Translations under genes and position numbers: made by a program
Source: Clostridium fermenticellae
Lineage (GTDB): Bacteria > Bacillota > Clostridia > Clostridiales > Clostridiaceae
NCBI RefSeq assembly: GCF_003600355.1
Contig: NZ_CP032416.1
Coordinates: 2,562,183 to 2,626,182 of the forward strand
DNA: 64,000 bases
Direction of reading: 5' to 3'
The notes under the pieces: model-generated
The model's input: the letters and a program-made list of their open reading frames with translations, nothing else
The model's database searches: none
What the model was told of the DNA's origin: nothing
Part shown: in pieces, positions 1 through 8,972 of the stretch
Position numbering within the stretch: position 1 is the first letter of the stretch
Layout: the number at the start of each line of letters is the position of its first letter

Positions 1-996
1 TGCCTGTGGTAATTTTTCAGGATTGTCCACAACTGATGGATCTCCTCCCTGATTTTTAAGAAATTCCTTGAATTTCTCTAATGCCCTGCCACTTTTTATT
101 GCTTCACATAATTTTATTCTTGCTTCCTCTAATGTTTTTGCTTTTTTCCCAAGTACAACCATTTGACTGCCAAGAGTTAAAACAAGCTCCGTTAAATCCT
201 CCGGTCCTTCTCCCCTCAATGTATCAATAGCTTCCTTTACCTCTAGAGCATTTCCTATAGCAAATCCTAAAGGCTGCGACATATCTGATATTATTGCCAT
301 AGTTTTTCTTCCAACATTATTGCCTATTTTAACCATGGCATGTGCAAGTCTTTCTGAATCCTCTTCTGTCTTCATAAATGCACCTGCACCCTTTTTAACA
401 TCAAGTACTATTGCATTGGCTCCTGCTGCAATTTTCTTACTCATTATCGAACTTGCAATCAATGGAATTGAATTTACAGTTCCAGTTACATCCCGAAGCG
501 CATATAATTTTTTATCTGCTGGTGTCAAATTGCCAGTCTGCCCCATAACAGCCACCTTGCTTTTATTTACAAGGTCAATAAATTGTTTTTTTGTGAGTTC
601 AACATGAAATCCATTTATTGATTCAAGTTTATCAATAGTTCCACCTGTATGGCCAAGCCCACGGCCTGACATTTTAGCTACAGGTACTCCTACAGATGCA
701 ACCATTGGTGCAAGTACGAGTGTTGTTGTGTCACCAACTCCTCCTGTTGAATGTTTATCTACTTTTATACCATCAATTGCTGAAAGATCAATAGCTTCTC
801 CTGATTTAACCATAGCCATAGTAATATCCGCCATTTCACGATCAGTCATATCTCTAAAATAAATTGCCATTGCAAGGGCGCTTGCCTGATAATCAGGAAT
901 CTCTCCGTCGGTATAACCTTTTATAAAAAATCTAATTTCCTCGGTGGTCAATTCATGACCTTCCCTTTTCTTATCAATTATATCTACCATTCTCAT
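1..996 (-). CDS. pdp: Pyrimidine-nucleoside phosphorylase, 3' end outside window
   Basis: It cleaves uridine and (deoxy)thymidine with phosphate, giving the free base and (deoxy)ribose-1-phosphate for nucleoside salvage in the cytoplasm. Reading leftward from 996 the protein begins [10 protein letters not shown]. It carries the family signatures [12 protein letters not shown] (phosphate-binding loop), [13 protein letters not shown] and [12 protein letters not shown], in the order expected for the thymidine/pyrimidine phosphorylase family. The start at 996 is preceded by a GGTGGG ribosome binding site, and a second in-frame ATG lies two codons later. The gene begins 15 bases after the deoB stop, so it is the last visible gene of a cdd-deoC-deoB-pdp operon. 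About 332 codons are visible and the C-terminal domain lies beyond base 1. Thymidine phosphorylase (deoA) is the alternative name; the Gram-positive context favours Pdp. Confidence 0.93.
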   Translation of the reverse strand, partial: MRMVDIIDKKREGHELTTEEIRFFIKGYTDGEIPDYQASALAMAIYFRDMTDREMADITMAMVKSGEAIDLSAIDGIKVDKHSTGGVGDTTTLVLAPMVASVGVPVAKMSGRGLGHTGGTIDKLESINGFHVELTKKQFIDLVNKSKVAVMGQTGNLTPADKKLYALRDVTGTVNSIPLIASSIMSKKIAAGANAIVLDVKKGAGAFMKTEEDSERLAHAMVKIGNNVGRKTMAIISDMSQPLGFAIGNALEVKEAIDTLRGEGPEDLTELVLTLGSQMVVLGKKAKTLEEARIKLCEAIKSGRALEKFKEFLKNQGGDPSVVDNPEKLPQA

Positions 997-1011
997 TCTG
1001 GCATCCCACCT

Positions 1012-2193
1012 TTATATCAATTCTCGTAAAAAGCTTTGACCATGCTCAGGCATCTTAATATCAAAATTATCTGATATCGTTGCTCCTATATCGGAAAAAG
1101 TTTTACGTATTCCTATGTCTTTACCTTCTTTAAATTTCTTTGAATAAACAAGTAGAGGCACATATTCACGTGTATGATCTGTCCCGGTATATGTTGGATC
1201 ATTACCATGATCTGCTGTAATTATAAGTAAATCATCTTCCCTCATTTTTTCCATGACCTCAGTAAGTCTTTCATCGAATTCTTCTATTGCATTACCGTAT
1301 CCGATTGGATCACGCCTATGACCATAAGCCGCATCAAAATCAACCAAATTAGTAAAACTTAGTCCATGAAAATCATCATCTAGAAGCTTGATAAACTTAT
1401 CCATACCATCCATATTTGATTTAATCCTAATGGCTTTTGTAATTCCTTCACCATCAAATATATCTCTGATCTTTCCAATAGCAATAGAACCAAATCCTGC
1501 ATCTTTTAGATAATTCAACACCGTTTCAGCAAAGGGTTTTAGTGCATAATCATGTCTATTCGAAGTTCTCTTAAACGTATCCTTGGTTTTTCCAACAAAC
1601 GGTCTTGCAATTATTCTTCCTAATTTATATGGTTCATCAAGCGTTATACTGCGGCAATACTTACATATCCTATAAAGTTCATCAAGTGTTATAATTTCTT
1701 CATGTGCAGCAATCTGAAGAACAGAGTCTGCAGAAGTATATACTATAAGTTCACCAGTTTTAAGCTGCCTTTCTCCAAGTTCCTTTATTATTTCTGTTCC
1801 ACTAGCCGGCCTGTTTGCTATAACCTTTCTTCCCGAAAAATCTTCAATCTTTTTTATAAGTTCTTCTGGAAATCCATTTGGAAAAACCTTAAATGGTTTA
1901 TCAATATATAGTCCCATCATTTCCCAGTGCCCTGTCATAGTATCCTTACCGTGAGAAGCTTCCTGCATTTTTGTAAAGTAAGCCTTTGGATGCTTTGCTT
2001 TTTTTACACCTTTTATTTTATATATATTTGACAATCCCATAGATTCCATGTTAGGTATGTTAAGTCCATTCCTTTTTTCTGCAATATGTGCCAAAGTATT
2101 GACTCCAAGATCACCAAATTTCCTTGAGTCTGGTGCCTCTCCTATTCCGACAGAATCCATAACTATAACATGTATTCTTTTAAATTTCTCCAT
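1012..2193 (-). CDS. deoB: Phosphopentomutase
   Basis: It interconverts (deoxy)ribose-1-phosphate and -5-phosphate, linking nucleoside phosphorolysis to DeoC or to the pentose phosphate pathway. The 393-residue length is normal. The alkaline-phosphatase-superfamily metal ligands are visible: the N-terminal [14 protein letters not shown] motif, the phosphorylated Thr region [26 protein letters not shown] and the C-terminal [19 protein letters not shown]. An AGGAGG site lies 7 bases upstream of ATG 2193; an upstream TTG is too close to that site. It sits between deoC (61-base gap) and pdp (15-base gap). Confidence 0.96.
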   Translation of the reverse strand: MEKFKRIHVIVMDSVGIGEAPDSRKFGDLGVNTLAHIAEKRNGLNIPNMESMGLSNIYKIKGVKKAKHPKAYFTKMQEASHGKDTMTGHWEMMGLYIDKPFKVFPNGFPEELIKKIEDFSGRKVIANRPASGTEIIKELGERQLKTGELIVYTSADSVLQIAAHEEIITLDELYRICKYCRSITLDEPYKLGRIIARPFVGKTKDTFKRTSNRHDYALKPFAETVLNYLKDAGFGSIAIGKIRDIFDGEGITKAIRIKSNMDGMDKFIKLLDDDFHGLSFTNLVDFDAAYGHRRDPIGYGNAIEEFDERLTEVMEKMREDDLLIITADHGNDPTYTGTDHTREYVPLLVYSKKFKEGKDIGIRKTFSDIGATISDNFDIKMPEHGQSFLRELI

Positions 2194-2253
2194 CAAAATT
2201 CCTCCTAAATTATATAATTAGATTAATGGTGGCTGCTGTAAAAACTATAAAAT

Positions 2254-2898
2254 TTACTCAGACATAATCGACATTCCTGCACTTGTACCTATGCGATTTG
2301 CCCCAGCTTCTATCATATCTAAAGCTTCCTTCCTAGTATGAATTCCACCAGATGCTTTAACTCCCATATCATTTCCTACCGCCTCACGCATAAGCCTGAC
2401 ATCATTAACTTTTGCACCATATGTTGAAAATCCTGTAGATGTTTTGACAAAATCTGCTCCTGCTTTCTTTGATATCCTACACACTTTAATCTCCTCATCA
2501 TCGCTCAAAAGACAAGTTTCTATAATAACTTTTACAATTGCCTTTCCATTCGCAGCTTTAGCAACAGACTTTATATCATTTTCTACATATGCATAATTCT
2601 TATCCTTTAACTCTCCGATGTTTATAACCATATCAATTTCCTGTGCACCATTTTTTATTGCATCTTTAGCTTCGAAAACTTTTGTTTCAGTCGTATTTGA
2701 TCCCAAAGGAAATCCTATAACCGTACATACTTTAACTTTACTTTCTGCCAAATTCTCACTTGCCAGCTTAACCCATGTAGGATTTACGCATACTGAAGCA
2801 AAATTATACTTTTTTGCTTCCCCAATCAATTTTAAAATTTCTCTCTTAGTTGCATCCGCTTTTAATAATGTATGATCAATCATCCCAGCTATATTCAT
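2254..2898 (-). CDS. deoC: Deoxyribose-phosphate aldolase
   Basis: It splits 2-deoxyribose-5-phosphate into glyceraldehyde-3-phosphate and acetaldehyde, the exit step of deoxynucleoside catabolism. The class I aldolase features are present: [11 protein letters not shown] at the N terminus, EIDMVINIG, the Schiff-base lysine in [13 protein letters not shown], and [11 protein letters not shown] near the C terminus. The chosen start (ATG 2898, MNIAG) has GGAGGG nine bases upstream; the TTG two codons earlier is too close to that site. The 214-residue length is typical. It is the second gene of the salvage operon, 73 bases after cdd. Confidence 0.96.
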   Translation of the reverse strand: MNIAGMIDHTLLKADATKREILKLIGEAKKYNFASVCVNPTWVKLASENLAESKVKVCTVIGFPLGSNTTETKVFEAKDAIKNGAQEIDMVINIGELKDKNYAYVENDIKSVAKAANGKAIVKVIIETCLLSDDEEIKVCRISKKAGADFVKTSTGFSTYGAKVNDVRLMREAVGNDMGVKASGGIHTRKEALDMIEAGANRIGTSAGMSIMSE

Positions 2899-2971
2899 GA
2901 TCAATTTCCCTCCAAATACTAATTAATAATATATTACTTTTTTATATAAGTTTAGACTTGTAAGCTCTATA

Positions 2972-3370
2972 CTATCTATCCAAGTCTTCTTTTGTAAAGG
3001 CTCCTGGTAATAATTCTTCCAAAGTTTTAATTAAATACTCATCCTCACCTTTTCCAATTATTATCTCTGCATCCTTTAAAGCAAATTCAGCTATAACCTG
3101 CCTGCAAATCCCACATGGAAAAGTATAATTATTTTCTACGCCAACAATTGCAATAGCTTTTATAGTCCTATTACCCTCTGATACAGCTTTAAATATCGCT
3201 GTCCTTTCTGCACAATTTGTTGCACCATAGGAAGCATTTTCAATATTACAACCTGTATAAATCTTATCATCTTCAGCTAACACAGCTGCTCCTACCTTAA
3301 AATTTGAATATGGAGCGTAAGCATTTTTTCTTCCCTCAAAAGCTTTATAAACTAATTTTTTATAATCCAT
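2972..3370 (-). CDS. cdd: Cytidine deaminase
   Basis: It deaminates cytidine and deoxycytidine to (deoxy)uridine, feeding Pdp downstream in the same operon. The zinc site is complete: the catalytic glutamate region NCAERTAIFKAV and the paired cysteines in PCGICRQVIAEF. At 132 residues it is the short tetrameric type. Start ATG 3370 follows AGGTGAT with good spacing. It is the first gene of the operon, behind the promoter at 3435-3463. Confidence 0.96.
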   Translation of the reverse strand: MDYKKLVYKAFEGRKNAYAPYSNFKVGAAVLAEDDKIYTGCNIENASYGATNCAERTAIFKAVSEGNRTIKAIAIVGVENNYTFPCGICRQVIAEFALKDAEIIIGKGEDEYLIKTLEELLPGAFTKEDLDR

Positions 3371-3434
3371 ATAATATCACCTATTGTTTTTTATTATTTT
3401 TCTAGTACTTCCTTTAACATAAGATCCTAGAGAA

Positions 3435-3463
3435 AGTATAAAATATTATTTATTACATGTAAA
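3435..3463 (-). promoter_or_regulatory. Predicted sigma-A promoter of cdd-deoC-deoB-pdp
   Basis: Reading the minus strand, TTTACA (3463-3458) and TATACT (3440-3435) are separated by exactly 17 bases, about 65 bases upstream of the cdd start. No other comparable pair was seen in this gap. Confidence 0.5.
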
Positions 3464-3516
3464 CCTAAATTTATTAAATAATATTTAATGATAACAGTAT
3501 GTATTTTGTCTATTCA

Positions 3517-3577
3517 TTATAAGGTTTGTAATTCCAAGCTTAAGTTATACGTAAGCTTTCATTCATAAATCCTATAA
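3517..3577. repeat. Dispersed palindromic repeat, copy A (short form)
   Basis: About 60 bases made only of the two outer ends of the palindrome family joined head to head: AAGGTTTGTAATTCCAAGCT on the left and AAGCTTTCATTCATAAATCC on the right. The arms match each other imperfectly. It lies in the divergent gap between cdd and dapB, unlike most other copies, and the IS inserted 46 bases to its right. Confidence 0.6.
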
Positions 3578-3742
3578 TACTTAAAAGTCGAAATTTTATG
3601 GATACTTGAAAATTATGTACATTCAGAAGTTTAGCACTTAAAAAATTTTTAGGATGGTAGTCCTTTGAATTATAAAGTCTTATGAATATTTACAGTAGAA
3701 TTAACAGATTCCGATTTTTACTGGAAATTATACGGAAAAAAT

Positions 3743-3804
3743 TTGCATAATAAAAGCATCCTTTTTATAATGGTTTTGCTAAAAACTAAAAATAAAAGGA
3801 TGCT
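3743..3804 (+). promoter_or_regulatory. IS internal promoter and RBS-sequestering inverted repeat
   Basis: TTGCAT (3743-3748) and TATAAT (3766-3771) are 17 bases apart, placing transcription start near 3778. An 11-bp perfect inverted repeat has its left arm AGCATCCTTTT at 3755-3765, inside the promoter spacer, and its right arm AAAAGGATGCT at 3794-3804, which contains the transposase ribosome binding site. Transcripts from this promoter lack the left arm; transcripts entering from outside have both arms. The same arrangement occurs in copy 2. Confidence 0.75.
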
Positions 3805-3810
3805 GATAAA

Positions 3811-5063
3811 ATGAGTAAAAGTTATTTGAAACAGCTACTCACTTATATTAACAGGGTATATGATATAGGTGAAAAATCAATAGTTTAAAAAATAAAATAA
3901 TAAAATCTCCAGCAAAAGTTTCAACAATAGCTTTCGTAGTATTATTTGGATTCATGCTTCAAATAAGAAGTTTCAATAGATTAGAACATTGGATTGAAAA
4001 GAATAAATTTAAAAAGGTATTACCTAAAAATACTAAAATGCTACGCATTGACGCCGTTAGGCGTTTCTTGAATGATTTTGATCTTGATGGCTTAAAAAAT
4101 ATCAACAAGCACATAATAAAAACTACTGCGAAGAATAAAGTATTTAGAAATGGTACTATAGATGGTTTAAAGGTAGCTGCCATAGATGGTGTAGAACTAT
4201 TTGACAGTATTAAAAAATCTTGTAACAACTGCCTTACAAGGGTTGATAAAAATGGTATAACGCATCATTTTCACAGATCAGTAGTTTGTGCAATGGTTGG
4301 TTGTGATCCACATATTGTTTTAGATCAGGAAATGCTTGAACCCCAAAAAGATAGTTCAGGTAAAGATGAAGGAGAAATTACTGCCGGCAAACGTTTAATT
4401 AAAAAGCTGTATAAAAAATATCATCACTTTGCGGATATCATTGTAGCTGATGCTTTGTATTGTAATGCTACATGGATAAAAGAAGTACTCTCTATAGGAA
4501 TGAATGCTGTAGTTAGAGTAAAAGATGAACGTCTTCACATTGTAAAAGACGCATTAGCTTTATTTAAATGCCGTGAGGCAGATAAGAACTGGATTGTAAG
4601 AAAAAATACAAATATCTACACAAAGATTAAGGCATGGGAAGATGATAATTTTGAAATGTCTGATAAGGATATAAAAGTAAGGTTCTTGAGGTTTGTGGAA
4701 GAAATTCATACTGGAGACAGAATAGAGATTAAAGAAGGATGGATCATAACAACAGATAAATTTACATCAGTAGAAAGCCTGTGGAAGATAATGCATAAAA
4801 GATGGGACATTGAAAATAATATATTTCATCAACTGAAGACGGAATGGCATTTAGATCACTGTTTTCTTCATAGCCCTACGGGCGTAGAAACAGTTTTAAT
4901 GTTTATAATAATAGCATTTAATTTAATGCAGTTATACTTTTTTAGGTGTATAAGGGGTTTTAGAGAAAAGAATATGCTTCAAATGGATATTATTGAAGAT
5001 ATAAAAGATGAAAGATTTACTATAGAAGATAATTGGAATAACCCTATATTTGGAAAGACATAA
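3811..5063 (+). pseudogene. IS transposase, frameshifted in copy 1
   Basis: This would be the 417-residue DDE transposase found intact in copy 2. Here a run of six A is reduced to five at 3872-3876, so translation from ATG 3811 stops after about 25 residues. The remaining frame is open from 3954 (369 residues). The lost part is only the N terminus; the DDE-bearing core is intact, with VAAIDGVELFD, IIVADALYC and the glutamate in RWDIENNIFHQLK. The restarted protein may be inactive or may act on IS ends as a truncated product. Two further substitutions (N for K, P for S) distinguish it from copy 2. Confidence 0.88.
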
Positions 5064-5251
5064 TTCAAAATTAAAACTGGAAATTGATTATATAAATTTA
5101 TCGGGGTAAAGAGGTATTATAATTATTTTTTTGACCTAACGGTCTCCGTGCTTACCAGCTCTTTAAATAAATGTAATTGGATACAATTCCAGTAAAAATA
5201 AAATTTTTACTGGAATTTAGGTGCTAAATCTCTGATGTACATTAACTAATA

Positions 5252-5289
5252 ATGACATATAACAACTTTAGTGATATAATAAAGTTGTT
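5252..5289 (+). promoter_or_regulatory. Predicted dapB promoter overlapped by a 10-bp dyad
   Basis: ATGACA (5252-5257) and TATAAT (5275-5280) are 17 bases apart. A perfect inverted repeat, AACAACTTTA (5261-5270) and TAAAGTTGTT (5280-5289), brackets the -10 box with a 9-base spacer. The position suggests a repressor site; the binding protein is unknown. Confidence 0.5.
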
Positions 5290-5325
5290 AGTAACAAAAA
5301 AATCATAAAAGGGAGGTAATTTTAT

Positions 5326-6156
5326 TTGATTAAAGTAGGGTTAATAGGTTTAGGTAAAACAGGAAAGTATATTGCGGAGAGTATTTTACAGCAAGATAAT
5401 ATGACTTTGGTTGCCGCAGTTTGTAGTCCAAATAGTCAAAAAAAAGGAATGGATTTATCGGAGTTTCTTGGTAATAAAAAAGCAGAGATTAAAATAACCA
5501 CTTCTGATGAACTTGAAGCTACAATCTTTAAAACAAAACCAGATATCATGCTCGACTTTTCAAGCTCAAAAGCAGCTATAAAGAATGCAGTTACATTATC
5601 AAATATGAAAGTAAATATAGTAATAGGTACTACTGGTTTTACAGATAAAGATATTGAAAAACTCAAAAACATATCTCGTGAATTTAAAAATGGCATAGTC
5701 TATGCCCCAAATATCACTTTAGGTGTAAATGTGATAATGATGCTAAGTAATATTGCAGCTTCTATACTCAATAACTACGATTTTGAAATTATAGAGATGC
5801 ATCATAAAACAAAAAAAGACTCACCTTCAGGTACAGCTCTAAAATTATCCTCTGAAATAGAACTTGGTCTTAACTCATCAGGAATTCAAGATAAGGTCAT
5901 CCCTATAAGCTCTATACGTGCAGGAGACATAGTAGGAAAGCATGAAGTTCTCATAGTCGGTGAACATGATAAAATAGAGATAAGCCATGAATCTTTTTCT
6001 AGAAAAGCTTTTACGGTTGGAGCAATTAGTGCCGTAAACTTCATTTATAAAAAATCCGGCTATTATGAAATGAGAGATGTTCTAAATTTAAAGGAATTAA
6101 TCCTCAAATATATAGATTCATTAGAGGATGAATCTCCTGAAAGTTCCCAAGCTTAA
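5326..6156 (+). CDS. dapB: 4-hydroxy-tetrahydrodipicolinate reductase
   Basis: It reduces dihydrodipicolinate with NAD(P)H in the diaminopimelate/lysine pathway, which also feeds dipicolinic acid for spores. At 276 residues it is of normal size. The Rossmann motif GLIGLGKTGKYI is near the N terminus, followed by DFSSSKAA, GTTGFTDKD and the family signature EMHHKTKKDSPSGTA, whose His and Lys are catalytic. The C-terminal domain contains IRAGDIVGKHEV. Translation starts at TTG 5326, nine bases after GGGAGG. No other lysine gene is adjacent, so it is a solitary or second copy. The IS insertion ends 91 bases upstream and leaves its predicted promoter intact. Confidence 0.9.
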   Translation: MIKVGLIGLGKTGKYIAESILQQDNMTLVAAVCSPNSQKKGMDLSEFLGNKKAEIKITTSDELEATIFKTKPDIMLDFSSSKAAIKNAVTLSNMKVNIVIGTTGFTDKDIEKLKNISREFKNGIVYAPNITLGVNVIMMLSNIAASILNNYDFEIIEMHHKTKKDSPSGTALKLSSEIELGLNSSGIQDKVIPISSIRAGDIVGKHEVLIVGEHDKIEISHESFSRKAFTVGAISAVNFIYKKSGYYEMRDVLNLKELILKYIDSLEDESPESSQA

Positions 6157-6254
6157 AATCTTTTCTTAATTAAGATTAAACACTTCTTATATTCCAATTA
6201 TAAGCACCCTTAAAAGAGGTGACTCATAAAAATTTACTATTAAAGTCACACCAT

Positions 6255-6486
6255 AATAAAAGCTTAACTTATGCGTAGGCCGGGATTTCCAAAATACGTC
6301 ACGTAAAAAATTTCTAGTAAGTCTAAGCTTCTACTTGTAAACTCTAATAAGGTTTGAAATTTTAAAGTTAATTTATACTTAAGGGAGATGCTGACAAAAT
6401 ATAGGTACATTAAATGCTTTTATTGTACCTATATTTTGTCAGCATCTCCCGGTGGATGGATTAACTTTTCATTTACAAACCCTATA
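6255..6486. repeat. Dispersed palindromic repeat, copy B (composite)
   Basis: The left half shows the family core (GCGTAGGCCGGGATTTCC, then ACGTCACGTAAAAA and TAGTAAGTCTAAGCTT). A second left-end-like sequence follows near 6352-6380, then a 68-bp perfect hairpin, then the standard right end with TTTACAAACCCTAT. It reads as a partial copy beside a short copy that was interrupted by the hairpin. It lies between the convergent genes dapB and csp. Confidence 0.65.
6383..6450. repeat. Perfect 27-bp inverted repeat with 14-base loop
   Basis: Left arm 6383-6409 begins GGGAGATGCTGACAAAATAT and right arm 6424-6450 is its exact reverse complement. There is no coding capacity and no T-run beyond the stem. 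It is nested in palindromic copy B and could be a miniature foldback element made of two IS ends, or a bidirectional transcription stop. Confidence 0.8.
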
Positions 6487-6519
6487 TAAATGACAGACAA
6501 ATTTTTAAGAAAATATCAA

Positions 6520-6549
6520 AACCCCTTGAATAAAAATATCCAAGGGGTT
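6520..6549 (-). terminator. Terminator of the cold-shock gene
   Basis: AACCCCTTG (6520-6528) pairs with CAAGGGGTT (6541-6549), 12 bases downstream of the csp stop on the minus strand, followed by a T-rich stretch. Confidence 0.75.
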
Positions 6550-6561
6550 AAGCTTCACTAA

Positions 6562-6759
6562 TTAAAGAATTGTAACATTCTCAGCTTGAGGTCCTTTTGG
6601 TCCTTCAACTACTTCGAAAGAAACCTTCTGACCTTCTTCAAGAGTCTTATATCCATCTGTTTGTATTTGGGAAAAATGTACGAAAACATCTTTTCCATCT
6701 TCTCCTGTGATGAATCCAAATCCTTTTTGTGAATTAAACCATTTTACTGTTCCGTTCAT
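6562..6759 (-). CDS. Cold-shock protein (CspA family)
   Basis: This 65-residue single-stranded nucleic-acid-binding protein acts as an RNA chaperone. It contains both RNP motifs, KGFGFI and VFVHF, and the typical start MNGTVKWFN. The start at ATG 6759 is supported by GGAGG nine bases upstream and by the normal family length; a longer in-frame reading to 6798 adds a non-family extension across the ribosome binding site. It is monocistronic with its own terminator. About 220 bases upstream to the next gene could hold a long cold-responsive leader, but I cannot define it. Confidence 0.95.
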   Translation of the reverse strand: MNGTVKWFNSQKGFGFITGEDGKDVFVHFSQIQTDGYKTLEEGQKVSFEVVEGPKGPQAENVTIL

Positions 6760-6985
6760 GAGTGTATACCTCCAAAATTTTATTATTCTTAAATTCATTG
6801 TAATAACCCACCAATAAAATCTCGATTCAGTATACTATAATACTAGGTACCAATTGAAATATATTTGTGTTACATTATTTACCACTAATTTAAGATCATT
6901 TAAATAATATCACAGTTTGCATTATAAATCAAGTATTTTTACATATATTTTTGTTAAAATTTTAATAGTAATTAAATTTCAGTAT

Positions 6986-8836
6986 TTATTTTTGATAATC
7001 ATTCGGTAGATGATATGGAAAAGTGCATACTATAATATTATTATTCCTAAGTAATGTTTCTCTAATAAGGAAACCCGTATGATTATGCAAAACATTTCCG
7101 AATTTCTCATGCGTAACAAATTGAGGAACTATAACTGTTACTTTTTCATTTTCTCCTGCTGAATTTGCAATAAGTTCTATACTTCTTAACAGGGGATTTA
7201 CAACTGTCCTATATGGTGAATATCTTGCTACAAGAAGTATATCTGTATCTAATTTACTCCATCTCTTTTTCAACTTTTCCATTGCTTCTTTATCTGTCGA
7301 AATATTGAGTGCAATTACATTATCACTCATGCTTTGTGCGTATTGGAGCGCTCCTATTGTCGCTTTGGTTAAACTCGCTATTGGAACTATCACAATGTGT
7401 GTGTATTTAATCTTAAAGTTGACTTTTTCTAATTTTATATTGCTGACACTGAGTCCTTCTGCAACCTTACTATAATGAGATTTAATCTTTAACTGAAGAT
7501 AAATTATCATAGGTATAAGTATTGCAACTATAAATGCTCCGTCACTAAACTTTTCAACTAAAATTATCACAGTCGTAAAGAGTGTGACAAATGCGCCAAA
7601 GCCATTAATAACAGCCCGTTTCCTCCAGCCTTTTTCTTTAACCCTTCTCCAGTGATTTACCATTCCAAACTGCCCCAGTGTAAATGATATAAACACACCT
7701 ACTGCATATAATGGAATAAGTCTGTGCGTATCTGCCTTAAATATGATAACCAAAAGACATGCTATCAACGATAGTGCTCCAATTCCAAATGAAAAGCTCA
7801 GCCTTTTCCCCCTTATTGTAAATTGTCTCGGTGCAAATCCGTCCTTTCCCATTATATACATAAGCATAGGAAATCCGGTATATGCTGTATTGCATGCCAT
7901 TAAAAGTATCACCGCAGTACTGAACTGAATTACATAATACATCACTCCACTTCCAAAAATGGCTGATGCTATCTGTGATATAACTGTAGGTCCATTTGTT
8001 ATTGGTACAGCTGTGTAAAATATTGCAAGTACAGATGTACCTCCGAATATACAAAGTATTAATATTGCCAAAAGTATCATTACAGTTTTCGCATTTCTCT
8101 GACCGGGTTCTTTAAAATTCGGCACAGAATTACTTACTGCTTCAACTCCTGTCAAAGCCGAACATCCAGAAGAAAATGCCTTTAAAATAAGAAATATCGA
8201 CAAATCCTCTGTGGCCTCCGGCACAGCATAAATTGGCTGCGGGTGAATATTAAGTATAAAATATTTAAACAATCCATACAGAATCATAAAAAGCATACTA
8301 AAAATGAATATATAAGTAGGTATCGCAAATATCTTAGATGAATCACGTATCCCCCTTAAGTTTAAAATCATTAAGACAATAATTATTGATACAACAAATA
8401 TCACCCTATATTGAGTCAATCCATTAAATGCCGAAACAATGGCATCTGCACCGGCACTGGCACTAACTGCAACCGTAAGTATATAACTTATTATTAGTCC
8501 TGAACCAGCAGAAAGTCCCGCTTTGTCTCCTATATTTTCTTTTGCAACCTTATATGATCCTCCACCCTGTGGATATGCCCTTATAATCTGAACATAAGAA
8601 ATAGTAAGTATCACAAGTAATCCTATAATCATAAATGAAGTTAATGTAAGCCACTTGTAAGCCGATGCTCCTAAAACTATTAAAACAAAAAGAATTTCCT
8701 GGGCACCATATGCAACAGACGATATGGCATCACTTGCCATTATTGCAAGTCCAAAAGGAACATTATATTTTTCACTGCTTCCCTGTTCATTTGCTAAAGG
8801 TTCACCCAATAAAACATCTAAAAATTTTTTAGGCAT
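6986..8836 (-). CDS. KimA-like potassium/APC-superfamily transporter, paralogue 1
   Basis: This 616-residue membrane protein has about 12 hydrophobic segments in residues 25-450 and a soluble C-terminal domain of about 150 residues. The sequence around SDAISSVAYGAQEIL, SYVQIIRAYPQGGGSYKVAKENIG and SYILTVAVSASAGADAI matches the YdaO/KimA family as I know it, proton-coupled K+ importers related to KUP. Start ATG 8836 follows a GGGGG run; longer readings cross that site. It is a tandem paralogue of the gene at 8973-10829. The two diverge most in the C-terminal domain and loops. No c-di-AMP riboswitch was recognised upstream. A generic amino-acid permease is the alternative. Confidence 0.8.
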   Translation of the reverse strand: MPKKFLDVLLGEPLANEQGSSEKYNVPFGLAIMASDAISSVAYGAQEILFVLIVLGASAYKWLTLTSFMIIGLLVILTISYVQIIRAYPQGGGSYKVAKENIGDKAGLSAGSGLIISYILTVAVSASAGADAIVSAFNGLTQYRVIFVVSIIIVLMILNLRGIRDSSKIFAIPTYIFIFSMLFMILYGLFKYFILNIHPQPIYAVPEATEDLSIFLILKAFSSGCSALTGVEAVSNSVPNFKEPGQRNAKTVMILLAILILCIFGGTSVLAIFYTAVPITNGPTVISQIASAIFGSGVMYYVIQFSTAVILLMACNTAYTGFPMLMYIMGKDGFAPRQFTIRGKRLSFSFGIGALSLIACLLVIIFKADTHRLIPLYAVGVFISFTLGQFGMVNHWRRVKEKGWRKRAVINGFGAFVTLFTTVIILVEKFSDGAFIVAILIPMIIYLQLKIKSHYSKVAEGLSVSNIKLEKVNFKIKYTHIVIVPIASLTKATIGALQYAQSMSDNVIALNISTDKEAMEKLKKRWSKLDTDILLVARYSPYRTVVNPLLRSIELIANSAGENEKVTVIVPQFVTHEKFGNVLHNHTGFLIRETLLRNNNIIVCTFPYHLPNDYQK

Positions 8837-8903
8837 AGCTATCCCCCTATATCTTATAATCATTTATATACTCTATTATTAGTTATTTTTCTTTATTTAT
8901 ACA

Positions 8904-8950
8904 AAAAAACATAGGTTCTGCCATAATATAATAATTGTAACAGAGCCTAT
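8904..8950 (-). terminator. Terminator between the two KimA-like genes
   Basis: ATAGGTTCTG (8911-8920) pairs with CAGAGCCTAT (8941-8950) with one G-U-type mismatch and is followed on the minus strand by seven Ts. It ends the transcript of the upstream paralogue, so the two genes may be transcribed separately. Confidence 0.7.
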
Positions 8951-8972
8951 TTATAATATTTAAGCTTTTAAA

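Larger units (their letters stand above)
3624..5234 (+). mobile_element. IS4-superfamily insertion sequence, copy 1 (1611 bp)
   Basis: The ends are imperfect inverted repeats of about 18 bp: CAGAAGTTTAGCACTTAA on the left and, reversed, CAGAGATTTAGCACCTAA on the right. The nine bases ATGTACATT occur immediately outside both ends (3615-3623 and 5235-5243), a target-site duplication. The body is nearly identical to the inverted copy at 58149-59760; the coding regions differ by one deleted A and two substitutions. A 9-bp duplication with a DDE transposase fits the IS4/IS10/IS50 type. A palindrome near the right end (about 5187-5216) may stop transcription. It separates cdd from dapB without cutting either. 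Confidence 0.93.

Noticed and set aside
3811-3960. Programmed frameshifting in IS copy 1
   Set aside because: The second copy encodes the whole transposase in one frame with six As at the same place, so the five-A version is a mutation.
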